A stretch of 64,000 bases of DNA from Cloeon dipterum (lineage: Eukaryota; Arthropoda; Insecta; Ephemeroptera; Baetidae): assembly GCF_949628265.1 (NCBI RefSeq), contig NC_088786.1, positions 28,231,681-28,295,680 on the forward strand, in the 5' to 3' direction. Position numbers and translations under genes: made by a program. Numbering within the stretch: the stretch's first letter is position 1; each line of letters starts with the position of its first letter. The notes beneath the pieces were generated by a model. That model worked only from the letters and a program-made list of their open reading frames with translations. It was not told the DNA's origin and made no database searches. This document shows, in pieces, positions 1-13,423 of this stretch.

Positions 1-3000
1 ATTGTGGTTAAATCTCCATTCTTTAAATTTAGGACGAAACTCGGTTCAGTACTTGCTTTCTTTTGAAATTATGCTGACAATTAACTGGACGTACTGGTCC
101 AAAAATTCTGAATGGCAATAAAATTGCAACGCTTAATTGAATTTTTCTTTTTTATACCATTTTTAAATCAGTCAGGAAAACATCTAAATAACAGGGTGAA
201 ATTGTGGTATATCTGGATCAGCTAGAACCAAATAAAAATAATTTAAACATTTTGCTCTTGAAATTTAGATTTAAATTGGAGATTTCTAGAGTATATTCAC
301 CTGACTTTTCATTCGTACATGAATGCTGTGGCATTAAATCATTCCAAACACCATACACTCGCATCCCGTCTTTGCCTGTATATTGAGATGTATCAATTTT
401 CGTTCAAATTTGCGTATATTCTTCTCGGTGGTAGTTTTTGGTAGCACCAATCGTCAGAACTAAATTGTAGGGAATAGAGGGAGGTGTCTATTGATTATTT
501 TCGACAGATTCAAAATTTGCACTGGTCTTCTAATCCCACACATGATACTTTGAATGCTGCTAAATGGCTCTTTACATTTACACGAGTTCACGTGAGAGAA
601 AATGAAATGACTTGTGCACTTGACGCAAGCCTGTTAACGACGGCGATGACGTGTATTACGCAACTTTTGTGCCAAGGTTGCTGTACTGCTGTTGGATGTG
701 AAGCTGCTGCCGCTACACATGCCGGCATAATCACAATTCGATCTGGCGGCGCCGCGACTCCGAAGTACTATCGATGCGCGTCGACTTTTTTCTCACTGAG
801 CACTGAGCGTTCACCTCACCTGTTGCTGAATCGCGCCAAGCACACCAGCTAAAATCTGCTCACACTATTTCGACACGCAGGTTTCTTTTCGACTTGTGAA
901 CGCGGCGGGACGTCCCACAACCGTTTGCGCTTTTTCTCGCCGCGTGTGTGTTGTGCAAACGCGCATTGTTGCTCCAAAAGCTATTTATTCGCGAGGCCCT
1001 GACGTCGCTTTGCTACTCTCACAATCAGCAGCATCCGCTTTTTTAAACGCATAATCGGTTGAAAAATTGATCTATGACCCTAGAATGTGGTTGCTATGCA
1101 ACTTGGAGGACATTGATTCAAACCGTGCTCAGCGCGGGTTGCATATCCTTATACACGATAGCGGGAAGAGTGGGAAGACAAGCACAATTTTGGATGTTAA
1201 TTGTTGCACAATTAGGTAAACTAAAAACATTTATAATGTTAATAAAGATGAGCAACAACGGTATTTTCGTGGTGAAATGGCGTACGTACGCATGCAGTCT
1301 TTGTGAAGATTGCACAAGAGATATTTCACCTTTGAGCCTTGAATGGCGTGTGTCGCTGTCGCGCAAGTTTTTGGTCATACTTTCAATTTTAAAACCGTGC
1401 TAACAAGAAAGACAAGTGCAAGCGGCCATGAAAGTGATCTGAACTCTTTCATCACGAACGTTTGTTCTAATAAAAAAGCCATATTATGCGAGATATACAC
1501 ATCTACAATTCCTCAAATGTAAAAACAAGGCAGTTGACATTGGTCTCATCCTTGCATCTAAGTAATTTGTACAAATTTTCAGAGCAAAGTGTGAGAATTT
1601 CCGTGTAAGAAAGGAAAAAAAAGCAGAATGTCTAGAGGGAAATTCACGATTAACCAGATACCGCGGCGTGATTTTCTCAGGCTACTTTGAACCCCGCGCG
1701 TGCTTTTAAACTAGAAATATGCAGTTGTAACAAATTATCTTAGCTTGCTATTTTATCTGCATTTGAAGCTCCCACACAAGAGATTCCGCTTAAAAAATTG
1801 TTTTGGAGAAGAGAATTTGAATTTCGCAAATTGTGCTTGCTAATTTAGCTTTTTTTCAATGCCATAGAAAAACAAAATTAATTTATTGGAATACAGGTAC
1901 TTATCAAAAGGATATTTGAGTTTTCAATTTTCTATATTGTGAAACTTAAAATTGCAATGTGAACAAAATGAATCATATTTCAACTCGGTACGAAAAATTC
2001 ATTGCGTATTTTCTCCAATGAGGCCCGTGCGCCCATATTACGCGTTCGCAATGTTATTGGGTCACGGAGTTTCCGTGAGTTTTTCGCTATCAGGGGGTCG
2101 CCCATCTCGAAAGAGGTGAACTGATAAAAAAATAGCCAAGAACTAGATTTTTCACACCTGGACACAACTTAAGCATGATAAAATCGTTAGAATAAAATTT
2201 AACTAAGTAGAGACATGTTGTCGGTATTAGTGTTAGAAGTAACTTCCGTTGGTAGTTTTGAAAGGAGTTTTGGCGCACGTAATGAAATGAGAAAACGCAC
2301 TTTATGCGCCGCTTTGCAAAATTTACGAGGCTCATTAGCTGAATGGTCGGAAGCATGCGTTGAGAGCCCGTTAATTCGTCGCATCCTTCTTCCTGCCTTC
2401 TCCTTTTTTGTGTGTATCACAATTCACAATATATCTCTCAGCAAGCAGCAGACAAAACAAGCCGCCAACAAAAGTGAACGTGCGAGTTTCCGAATCGGGG
2501 CACCAACACAAACAATGCGTTCTCGTACACATACACGTGGTCTGGTAGCGCAACAGGTTGGCCTAAGCGGCAAAAAAAGGAACAGGTGGCGGCGTTTCAA
2601 TCAGCGTCGATTTCCTCATTGTTACAAGCTCCATTCCGCATTGTTGGTCCTCAGGTCGGCGGGAGAGGGATCAGATCATTAGCAAATGGAATAGAGGCAG
2701 AACTGGACGTGCGAGAGAAACTCGCGTTGTTTGTGTATGCATGCTCCGCAGGTACATATACCTGCTATGTTTGTGTATCTATCTGCTCAGCAGCAGAGAC
2801 GCGTGTATATGTAGGTACCATAGGTGTTTTATTTGTAGCCGCGGCTGCACGCACCTTGATGGAGCTGCTAGCTTTTAGCAGAGAAAGTCCGCTTAGGGCC
2901 GATCGCGAGTGAAAGTCGATTTTGATAAATCCCGCGCCTCTATACGGCACCATAGCTGAATGCTAACTTGGTCAGATGCCGCGAGGAGGAATCGTTTACC

Positions 3001-6000
3001 GACGCAATGTTCCCACGAATCGGCCTAAAACGCTGCTTTTGTCACGAGCTGAATTCCTTTGTTTGTAATTTGCGTTTGGCGTGAGACGATGCTGCCAATC
3101 AGAATCAAAATTAGCAAAGTCGTCAATTGTGATCACGAGACTGAAAGCGGCAACAAAGACAACTCTTTTTCTCCAATTAGACTTTTATGTTACTTTGATG
3201 ACGCCGACTTCAACTCGAACCGAAAGGAGCTAATCAAAAATTAAACCCTTCCTGTTGACCACTATTTTAACGAAAGTCAAGGCAAGGCCGCGAGACGAAT
3301 TTGCTCTCTCATTGTGAGCCCGTGTGTGCTCAACTTCTTAGTGGGAGCGGTGATATTTGTTCTTGGAATCACATCACCCTGAATCAGCACAGTTTCTCCA
3401 GCACAACACCCAGATGTGAAAATGAGCTGTCCACAACTGAATTCAGGGCTTATCCGTAATTAATTATCGTGTGTCACTTTGAATTCAGTGTCTCTTGGAT
3501 AATATACTACATATTTCGGTCATTTGAAAAGAGAAACTTTTGATTCTCTCCCAATAGCAAAAAGCTTCTGTCCGTTTTCCTACAGGCGCGGGACGCAATT
3601 ACTGGCAATTACAAATTACTCGCAGCTCGCATACCGCTTGCGAAATCGATTCTGCACGCACAGTCTCGCTGAAGCAATCGGCTTGGGATTAATTGCACCC
3701 ACGGCAGGTCACTTTGATGCGGTCATTATCTCTCCATTGCAAATCAAAGCCTAGAACGCACGGTGTCTCAGTTTACAGCAAAACCTGGCGAAAAGGCAAA
3801 TAAAAAACTGCAAAGAGTTGCGTCACTCTTTGTTTGGATAATCATAAATAAAACATGGAGCTTTTTTATCTTTCTACTATTGACCTGTGCGGCGTGTTGT
3901 TCAACAACAGGAATTCAATGCCCGCAATATCGCGCCAGTGAATTTCTCAACGAAGTAACTGGTCCGTCCGCTTTTACCGCACACGAATGTATTGCTCGCA
4001 ACGAAAAAAATTAAATTCGCAGTGCGTGTACCGTAACACAAATGGAATTTGATTGCAGCTTTCAAACCAATCCATTTAAACCTCTACACTGTTCATCAAA
4101 TATAAAATTTCATACATATACTCTCAGCAGTTGGGATTGCTAAATTGATTAAAAAAGTGAAATGGACTGCGACGTAGAAGGGACGACGTTCTGTTCAGAT
4201 TATGCAAAAAATGAGAACAGCAGTAAACAAACATTTCCGGCCGCATAGCTCGGTGCGAATAGTTAAGTGGTGGTTGCGGCTTCCAATTTATTCACGTCTG
4301 CTATCTATTTTATTGCATGCGGTTGCGGCAGCACGATATGAAAATTTAACAAGAGAAACGTGTCTTTTTCTTGAGCAATTTCTGTGGGCCCAGTGTGTGG
4401 AAGTGAGTTGTAAGCGCGCTCTGTACAACTGGTGCGCGCATTTGCAATTCGAACAATTTACAGCCGAAAAATGCGCACGCCATATAGTGGTTCAAGTAAG
4501 ATAGGATGTAAAAGCAGTTCTTTGCCCGCTCACCCAACTAGCCAACTTTATGTATGCGCTGACCTAAAATTATCGGCCGCCAATAAATTTCCATCTTTTT
4601 CCTTCTCGGCCTGAACTCCACAAAACTTTTAACTCTCGTCAAAGACATAACTATTAAATATTTCCAATATTTGGAGACTTCAACAAATGCAGATTGCTGA
4701 TAGTAAAGAATATCTCTTTTTTAAATTTTTATTTTATTTGCTTAATGCCCCAAGATAAAATTAAAAACTGCATCAACTGCGTACATTTTATCAACGCCTT
4801 CGGGTAAAAATTACCCATTCAAACTTTTCTTTGTTGGCAATCAGGAGTAGAAAGACGAGATGGCATCTTTGGCACTCGCAATTCAGGCCACGCAAACATA
4901 ATGTGCAATGAAATGAACGACCCAGGGCAGTGGTCACCGCTTTTACCTTGTGACGAATCGATTGAATGGACGCAGAGAGGAAAAGCAAAATTTCGTTGCG
5001 TATGGAGTTTGGTGAAGTGCCAAAAGCGGCCTTGTGAGCGCCAGCTTGGAATCGAGTTTGATCTTGGGCCGCTCTTTTTGCTTCTTTTTCTCCACTGCAG
5101 ATTTCTCCTTTCGCTGAGCAATCTGAACGCGAGCCTCTTTCAATTTTAAGGCCAGATTTTATGCTTGGGTTTAAACAGGACGTGAAGTGAGCCATTCTCG
5201 CATTCAAATTGTCTCTAAAACGCGCTGCCAGAATTTTTGCTGTCTTTTTATTGCTCAAACGCAGTAATTTTTTTTACAATGTATAACATTTTCACTCTAA
5301 TTAAATTTTTCGCTTAATGCTATAGCAGTCGGAAAACCTCTTTGCATTAATGTTGGGTTCGTTGACTTCATCTTCGCACCGCCGACAACACTACACAATT
5401 GCGTAATTAGGGACGCAAGTGCTCACTTGGTCGACAAATCATTAACATCAAAGTTACCGTAAACTTCACGAGAGAAGAGCAGCAAAGCAAACGATGCTTT
5501 TTGCAGCTCGCGCGCACATCGCAGCCAAGGTGAATGGAATGCTGCATTTTTATTGAGCTTGACGCCTCATGCGCGCGTGCTCTCGTGCTCAGTCAAATCG
5601 TGACGGTCTCATTGTCATTCAGCAAAAGCCCCTCGAGATGCCCCCTGCCCGCGTTTGGCCCACAACCAAAAAGGAGCCATCAGGGTCAAGTGCGCGCACC
5701 TTTCTGCCACCTCGCCAAGCTCGCCTTTATTCACAGTGCAAACTCACGAAACCTCTCTAAGCGGAGCGAATCTTTGTTTTTCCCTAAACACTCTAGGAGA
5801 AATTATCGATTTCACGCGGGTCACATATAAGTGAAAAATTGCTATCCTGTGGGTGTTCAGAATAGAGGCGTGCAGTTCTGATGCGAGTTTTGTTCCACTA
5901 AGTTAGAAATTAGAAAATTGCATGCTGTTTGACGTCAGGGAAACACACTTCTACTACAATGCAAGACATAATTTATTCATAGTTTAAGGAATATTTAACA

Positions 6001-6378
6001 TAACAAGCTTGTTCTTTAACGCTGCCACTTTTTCACAATCAAAATGTGGTTGCAAATGATATTGTTTATCTATTTTGATTAAAATATATAAAAAAACAGA
6101 TTTAAAATTATATAAATTTTGTTCTGGAAACTGAGCAAAAACGATTCCTGCAGTTTTTGAAAGAAATATTCGACACGGAACATTTGAGATTCATTAAATC
6201 TGCCGCGTGAAACTTTTCCTGCAAATCACACGTCTTTCGAGGCAATAAACTTTACAACCGCTCGGACCAATTTTAGCACAAGACCGGCGGCTAGCATGCA
6301 TTATTGTTGCGCAATATCCTATTCCCGTATACACTTCACAAATTTTAACCCATTACATTTTTCCCTCTTGCTTCGCAG
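1..6378. other. Non-coding stretch upstream of the DOMON gene
   Basis: I find no exon that I can support in this stretch. The first recognised coding exon of the DOMON gene begins at 6379 in the middle of a codon, so at least one earlier coding exon with the start codon and probably a signal peptide must exist. I looked for an ATG followed by a hydrophobic run and a splice donor leaving one base over, and found no convincing candidate. The missing exon is therefore either short and unrecognised here or lies left of the window. Open frames in this stretch lack family resemblance and splice support. Confidence 0.5.
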
Positions 6379-9300
6379 GTTTGACGCAAACGACTTTGAT
6401 GGCTGGCGGAAGCTTCAACATCACCTGGCACCTGGCTTACCCGCACAGGGTGAGTTTCTCATCACTAAATTTCGCTACAAATGGCTCGCATGGATATCTC
6501 AATCTCTGGAGGAGTTATATCGTCAAAGGCCATCTCGTGCGCCGAGAAATAAATTACATATTTCCAATCTCTTTGTGTGCGCTTATGTAAAGTTGGAGCC
6601 CCGTTCCAAGGAACCGGTTTCTCTCCGCTCTCTGACGAGAGAGTATGCACCTGACTGGAAATGTGTATATGTGTGTGTGTGTGTGTGTGTGCGAGTGTTG
6701 GTACATACACGAACTGTGTGAGTGTGTATGTAGCGTCGAGCACGAAAAGCAGCAGTCATTCATCTGCTGCTGCCTTTAATTATATAATAGGTCGGAATCT
6801 CGGCAAAAAAGAAAAGAATGCTCTAATCGAGTTTAGTGCGTCGTGATTGTCTTATTGAGACACATATGAGCAATACACACTACTTGCGTTTTCCATACTT
6901 CTTCTCTCATTTGGGTCAGTCTGCAATCTCTTGATACCTTTCCAAGGGCAGACGTTGGAAATTACCTCGAATTCAAATGAGGCGCCGTTTGTTATTGGCG
7001 CTCTTATAGTTGAAGACCCTTGCCACTCTGAAAATATTTGTTCATTTATTTATTTGGACCAAAAGATAAAATGAGAGAGCAAATAATTATTATTTTTGAA
7101 GTAACAGAAATGTCAGATTAGCTTTTTCTATTTACAGATAAAATAGTCCAATAAACAAATTATTCAATCTCGTGTTTGCTTATAAAGGCTTCCTTTGTTA
7201 TTTTCAGGGTGGTTTCAAGCTTCAGGTTCTAGATGCCTTGCAGCGACCTTCTATGGACTTGACGCCGGTGACGGCAGACTCTGAATTCGTTAAAACCGAC
7301 GTCACGTGAGTTGACAAATACCAGTAGATATTTCTAAAGCCATTCAACATTTACATAGCTCCGAATGTGTAAATGAACAGTTGAAAAGAAATTACGTGGT
7401 CTGTAATTTTTCGTCACTATTGGCATCATCCATTATTTTAGATAATATCAATATAAATTCTATATTAAGCCCGTGTGCCTCCATTTTCCACTCATGTTAA
7501 TCAAAGTCTTCTCATATTAAATGCTTGAAATGTGTTCATAATCATTATATTCTATAGGTTGAGTTGGAATCGATTTTCTTTCTCACCATGCCGCTTGTTT
7601 TTGTAAAACAGGTCCCAGTCATACTCGGTTAAATTGCCGTCGGATATGACGTGCACCAACTGTACCATCAGGTTGATGAGACAAGCCAGCGAGTGGTCTG
7701 ATGGCTACAGGTTCTGGTCCTGCGCCGACGTTGACATCGTGCCAAGTAAGTTGTGCTAATAGTCGATATTTAATTAGTTATTCACTAGAATTGAATCAGA
7801 TACCCTTTTTCTGGGGTTTAAATTATTTTGTATCGAATTTTCTTCCCGTTTTTCGCACTCCAACCACACGCGGAGGCAGTGAATGCGGTTAATTTATTGC
7901 CGCGTTTGCATTGAGACCTCTATTCTCAGAGCAGCGCGTTCAAAATCGCGGTCACTTGGCGGCGGCCTCCCGAGAAGGAATTCGTCGACCGCAGATATTG
8001 CATTATCATTATTTTTTGTGACAGCAGCAGGGAGCGGGCACCGCGCGCAGTGGCAAAAAAGCTGAAATAAGCCGGCTCGCGCTTTGGGAAAATTAATAAT
8101 CTGGCGGAGCAGAGTAGCCCAGTAAACAAAACGGGCACTTTCTCCTCTCGCCGCGGGACGACATGATGAATTACAAACGTGGGCTGCTGTAACTTCCACT
8201 TCCAATGTCAACACATTTTTTCTCTCTTCCATTCCTAATCATGACTCGGATGTATTTTAGTACTTGCAAATTAAGAGAAATTCACGTCGCGAGCGCACGA
8301 TCGCCTCGCCTTAAAAAATCCTGGAAAAATAATAGCTTTGCGCGGAGAAGGTGTTATACAGGATTTAACACACTTATTCATATATAGGATGTTGTGTTTT
8401 TGTTAACTTTAAAACATTTTTAGGAAGAAAATAATGAGACAATTAAAATTCGCAGAATCCCAGTACAAAGAGGACTGCAGTGGCCACGGCCGGTACCTGC
8501 TGTCCAAGTGCCGGTGCGACCGTCTGTACTACGGCCCGCGGTGCCAGTACAGGGATGAGTGCGTGGACGATGCTGACTGCGGAGAGCGCGGCAAGTGCGT
8601 GGACATCATGGCTACGACGGCGCCGCGACACCAGTGCTACTGTGAGCTCGGCTGGTTCGGACCCGGCTGCAAACAGAGGTCTGCCGTCAAGAACACTGAT
8701 ATAAACCTAGCCACCTACACCAAGAAGCAACTCACACCAACATTCACCCTCTACTGGCGCGTCCTTCGTGAGGCCGGCGAAATTGAAATGGCCCTTCAGG
8801 TACGTGAGCATTTCTATCTAAGTTCCCTCACTTTAAATTTTAAAAAAACAAAAAAACAAAAAGGAGTTGCTTAATAAAATCCATCTGTTTGCAGGTGAAC
8901 GGATCAAGCTACGCTGCCATCGGCTGGAGGCCGCGCTCGTTGACGGCCGAGTGCAAAAACTTCCCCGAGTTAGCAGACCTGCCAGGTGCAGCTCCTGTCC
9001 CTGAGGCCAAGGCCAAGGCTGAGCCAGAACCCGCTTCAGCAGAGCCTGAACCAAAGGCAGAGCCAAAGTCGGAGCCGGAACCTAAGTCTGAACCTGCTGC
9101 AGAGCCTGAGCCATCTGCTGAACCTGAGCCTAGCAGTGAGTTTACTTACCAAAGAATTTTCTAATTACAATGTTTGCGTGCACAGAACAAAGTCTCTTAT
9201 TATTTTACCTTCCATCAGCCACTGAAGCAGCAAAGACCACACTCCGTTCGATTCCATTGGCTCGAACGGCCGGCTCATCAAACTTCAAGCCGCGCCCAAG

Positions 9301-12300
9301 GTTGAATTTTGCCTCGAGAAAGAGAGCAACCCCTGTATCCCAACAGAACCAAAAGAAAGACGAAGTAGAGACCAGCGTGCAGTTTAGGGTTAGCTCAAGG
9401 CAGAGTTCCAGCAGCAGAACCAAGAGACAGGCCACTGGTGAATATTTGTTTAATTGTCTGCAATCTTTTGTACAGACTGATTGTTGTAAATATTTTTTTG
9501 CTCATGCACTTTTCATTCTTTATCCTTTGCTCTGCTCTCTGAAAATACTTCATAACACGAAGTAGTTTATTTTCAAATCCAATACAAGTTTCGTATCTTT
9601 CATCTCCTCTTACGTTAAATAGATTTTTTGTTCCACATAACATGAATGTTCTCCTCTATTGTAAATACCTCTGCGAATGTAATAGCAATTCTCTGAACCA
9701 CAATCACAGGCGTGCACTATAAGACTGGGGCTGAGTATGCAAAGACAACTACCCCTCAGCCAGAACCAACCACTGCTGGTAAGAGTTGAATTCATATTTT
9801 TTATGTACAAAATATGATATTAAATCTAAAACATTTCAGCCGAACCTGAGCCTAGCTCGGAACCTGAGCCAGCCAAGAGCGAACCTGAACCTGCCAGTGC
9901 TGAACCTGAGCCAAAGTCTGAGCCTGAACCAAGCTCAGAGCCAGAGCCTAGCTCGGAACCTGAACCTGCCAAGAGCGAACCTGAGCCCAGTTCGGAACCT
10001 GAACCAGCCAAGAGTGAGCCTGAACCTGCGAGTGCTGAACCTGAGCCAAAGTCTGAGCCGAAGCCCAGCTCTGAACCAGAACCTTCCTCTGAGCCTGAAC
10101 CATCTTCAGAGCCTAAACCTGAACCTGGTGCACATGGTATAAATTGTCAACATCATTTCACCGCTCAATCATAATGGAATGATAATTTTTTTAAAAGTGT
10201 GATGTTCTGTATATAATTTGCTATACAGCTCATAATCTGTAGGCATCTTTTTCTGTTTTACTCTTTCTTGATCAAACTTTTTTACCTCTGTTGATAGAAT
10301 CTTTTAGAAGCATGGAATATTTATTTACTTTAAAAATACACTGTAGCTATATTTAAAAATTTCGATTATAGTTGCTTGTCTTTAACCTTTAGGACTAGAA
10401 TAGGTGTATACTGAGTAACTATATAATCTAAAACATGATCCGGTCCTGTTGCTCATTTGAAATCTAATATTTTAGACAAGAAAAAGGATCCTTCGGCTGA
10501 GCCTGAACCATCATCTGAGCCAGAACCATCGTCCAAGCCTGAGCCAGCCTCTGCTGAGCCTGAGCCAGCTTCTGCTGAGCCTGAACCTTCTTCTGAACCA
10601 GAGCCCTCATCAGCTTCTGAGGGTCGATCCCAGAAATGTACTTAATTTTTTAGCACAGAAATTAATGGCACACTAAATGATTTGTTAATTATCCGTAGCG
10701 TCTGGCTATCCCGAGGCTCATCCATATGTTCCAAAGCACAATTTCTTTGGCATGGACTGCACGGATATGGTAATTGGTATGGCCAGAGGAACTGCCAGCC
10801 GTGTCTGGGACTACTACACCAGAGACAGATCTACACCGCGGTTTGATACATTCTGGGGCGGAAAGAACGATCTGACCGCTGCCATGGGCTTTGAAAAAGA
10901 CGGCGTCACCACAATTGTGTTCAGAAAGAAACTTATCGGTATTTTTTAGAAAATGTTTAACTATTGTGCAAGTATTTATTCAATGAATTTGAAACAGCCA
11001 CCGAACTTACCGACCATTCCATTCTGGAGGAGCCAATGCACGTGATTTGGGCAGTTGGCCAGGAGCAAGGAAATTACATACACAATCCTAAGTCTGGTCT
11101 CGAAGAGGACCATGCAAGCGTACCAGACTTCTACAAACCAGATGAACTCAAGTACCACGGCCACGGACAGCAGCGAGGAAAGACAGTCATCAACTTCTAC
11201 GGTAAATTCTAGCACCTTTCTCTGTGGAAGGGAAACACCAATAATGGTTTTACAGAGGAAGAAACTAAAACCGCCGCAACTGGAGAGGTTGGATCCGAGT
11301 CCGTTCCCACAGAGAAGCCTGGAAGCGTTTTGGATCAGTGCGGTGCTGGCTACTGGCAGTTCCCTCGCAACTGCAATGGCGACGACTGCGAATATCACGC
11401 TTCATGGTCCATTGTCAGGGACACTGCCCATTTCACGATCAAAACCAAGCACACTGATCTTTGGACGGGCATCGCCTTCTCGCACAATGAGCGCATGGGT
11501 CAGACCGATGCGATCCTTGGATGGGTCGACCGAGCAGGCCGGTCCTTCATCATGGACACTTGGATCAGTGGGTACCAGGTAAAAAAAGCGGCAAAGCACC
11601 TTTTAGAACCCAATTCCTAATCATTTTCTCAATGGCAGGCTCCACAGTTGGACGCCCAGCAGGACGTTTCCAATGTGACTGGCCGCATCAACGACGGCAT
11701 GACTGTGCTGTCCTTCCAACGTCCTCTGGACACTCAGGACCCCAAGGACGTGGCATTGGACGGAAAGGATTGCCCGTACCTCATGTTCCCCATCAAGGGT
11801 GGCAAATTCAACTCCGTGAACAAAAAGATTTGGAAGCACGACGAAGTACCCGCCCTGACGGCCCACAAGGTGTGTCTGAGAGCTTGCGCCCCCGGCAGCA
11901 CAACCACCACTCCTCCTCCACCACCCACCATAAGCTACAAGGCTGAGGTGCGCCTGGTCAATCTGGGCGATGGCTTCAAGGTGCCCAGCCCAGGATCGGC
12001 TGACTTCAGCACTCTTGCTGAAACCGTGGGCAACGCCCTGACCGCAGGCTCGCTTGGACAGATTTCTGGACTCAACAACATAGTTGTTCGACAGTTCAAA
12101 AAGTGAGTGAAATTCAACACCCTTGGACGCAATATTTGAGATTAAATATAACACTTCTTTTAGGGATGAGGATAAACAAAGTGTGATCGCTGAGATCGCT
12201 GTGGTGGTGGATAAGCTAGAGTACGAGAAGTCCACTGGTATGACTGTGGAGACTGCTCTCGAAGAGACTGTAGCGGCAGGACGCGTCGGAAATCTCAAGT

Positions 12301-13423
12301 TGGACCCTAACTACCTCATCATGCAGGCCCCCAGAAGTAGGTCACTGACCAAAAGACGTTACAAAATTACCTTAACTTTTCCCCCACAGTAAGCAGCGTG
12401 GATGACGCCTCGGAAGGTCGCGCCGAGAACACAAGCGGCTGGCTAGCCATGTCTGCGACCAAGCTGTACATCCTGGGAGGCTGCGTTCTGGCCCTGGTGC
12501 TGATCGTGCTTCTGCAGGCCATGTGCACCCTGGTGAAGCCACGCAAGGCTAAAAAGGAGCAGCTGATCACCTCTCCGTCAGCGTGGAGCGCTGCCAACAC
12601 TAACTACGCTTTCGACGTCACCGATTTCAAGCAGCAACCACCAATGCAGATGCAGAAGGTATGAAAACTAATGATTACAGGGTCATGCATAAATTATTTG
12701 TGTTGCTCCTGTTTCTTTGTTTTATCATATTATTTTTCGTGTAATCCCAATTTATTTAGTTACTCTTTCTGATTTTTGTATAAAGTTTAAAGGCTAAGAG
12801 TCTCATTTTTTTAACAATTACAAGAACTGAACTCTCCATAAAAACCAAATTTTGTTGAAATAAAAATTCAGACATAGTATTTCCTCATCGTGAAGAGCGT
12901 CAATTTTTTTGCCAACTAGTGTCGGCCAAACATATGAAGTCCTATATATTTTTCCATTTTTTTTCTTGATGAAAATCTTAACCAAAATCTATTTTTTAAA
13001 TTTCGTGATAATTTTATATTTTTACCCTAAAATCAGATGTTAGTCTGACACTGATGGGGAAATAAAATTGACACTTAGCAACAAAGAAATGAAATATTGT
13101 ACAAATTTTAACATTCCTTGGGTCGCTTCTTCAATAAAACCCAATTTCCGTCATACAAAATTAAAATTGTTTTTGCTGGAAAGGTCGCGCCACCAATGAT
13201 GGACCCCAGATATGGAGTGCCACGCAGCACCTACTCGCTGCCCCGCACCGTGATGGCCGACCGCATGGTGGCCGCCGCGCCAGCCGGCTACTACACGCAC
13301 GACCGCCGCGCGCACAGGCACCCGAACGGCCTGCAGCCCGACTTCTACTTCATGCCCTCGCAGAGAAAGTACTCAGGCGAGGTGGTCAGGGTCTACGTGG
13401 ACTACAACAAGGCGCCCAAATGA
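6379..13423 (+). CDS. Transmembrane protein with EGF-like, two DOMON and SEA-like domains (5' end missing)
   Basis: Sixteen exons join in frame: 6379-6449, 7208-7305, 7612-7745, 8456-8799, 8895-9135, 9219-9437, 9710-9778, 9840-10136, 10476-10637, 10699-10938, 10998-11201, 11256-11578, 11639-12102, 12164-12336, 12390-12658 and 13184-13423. They give about 1181 residues without the N-terminus. Domain order: a Cys-containing beta-type domain ending [13 protein letters not shown]-like modules ([20 protein letters not shown]); DOMON 1, split by a Glu/Pro insert; DOMON 2 starting CGAGYWQFP; a Pro/Thr linker; a SEA-like domain; a membrane helix ([18 protein letters not shown]); and a cytoplasmic tail ending at TGA. 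DOMON domains bind heme or sugars in other proteins; the ligand here is unknown. The architecture suggests a type I cell-surface protein. Drosophila nahoda may be a relative, but I could not check this. The start codon is not located. Confidence 0.88.
6661..6692. repeat. (GT)n microsatellite
   Basis: A run of ten perfect GT units (6671-6690) is flanked by imperfect GT/AT units. It lies in the intron between the first two recognised exons of the DOMON gene. Open frames on both strands through it are artefacts of the repeat. Confidence 0.95.
8974..10637 (+). repeat. Glu/Pro-repeat coding segment inside DOMON 1
   Basis: Five exons (from the end of 8895-9135 through 10476-10637) encode about 300 residues of low complexity. 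Exons 8895-9135, 9840-10136 and 10476-10637 consist of near-repeats of the type [18 protein letters not shown]. Between them, exon 9219-9437 is different: basic and Ser/Gln-rich, with a dibasic RTKRQ near its end. The segment sits between the N-terminal DOMON strands (FTLYWRVL to YAAIGWRP) and the remaining strands ([11 protein letters not shown] to MHVIWAVGQ). The repeats should form an acidic, extended surface loop. The codons vary between units, so the repeat is not a very recent DNA expansion. Confidence 0.85.

Noticed and set aside
6465-6763. Open frames on both strands across the GT repeat.
   Set aside because: They are produced by the dinucleotide repeat, lie in an intron and have no family resemblance.
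8424-8455. Earlier acceptor (TTTTTAG at 8423) for the EGF exon of the DOMON gene.
   Set aside because: It meets a stop codon in the phase set by exon 7612-7745; the acceptor at 8455 restores the frame and joins DIVP directly to KSQYKEDC.
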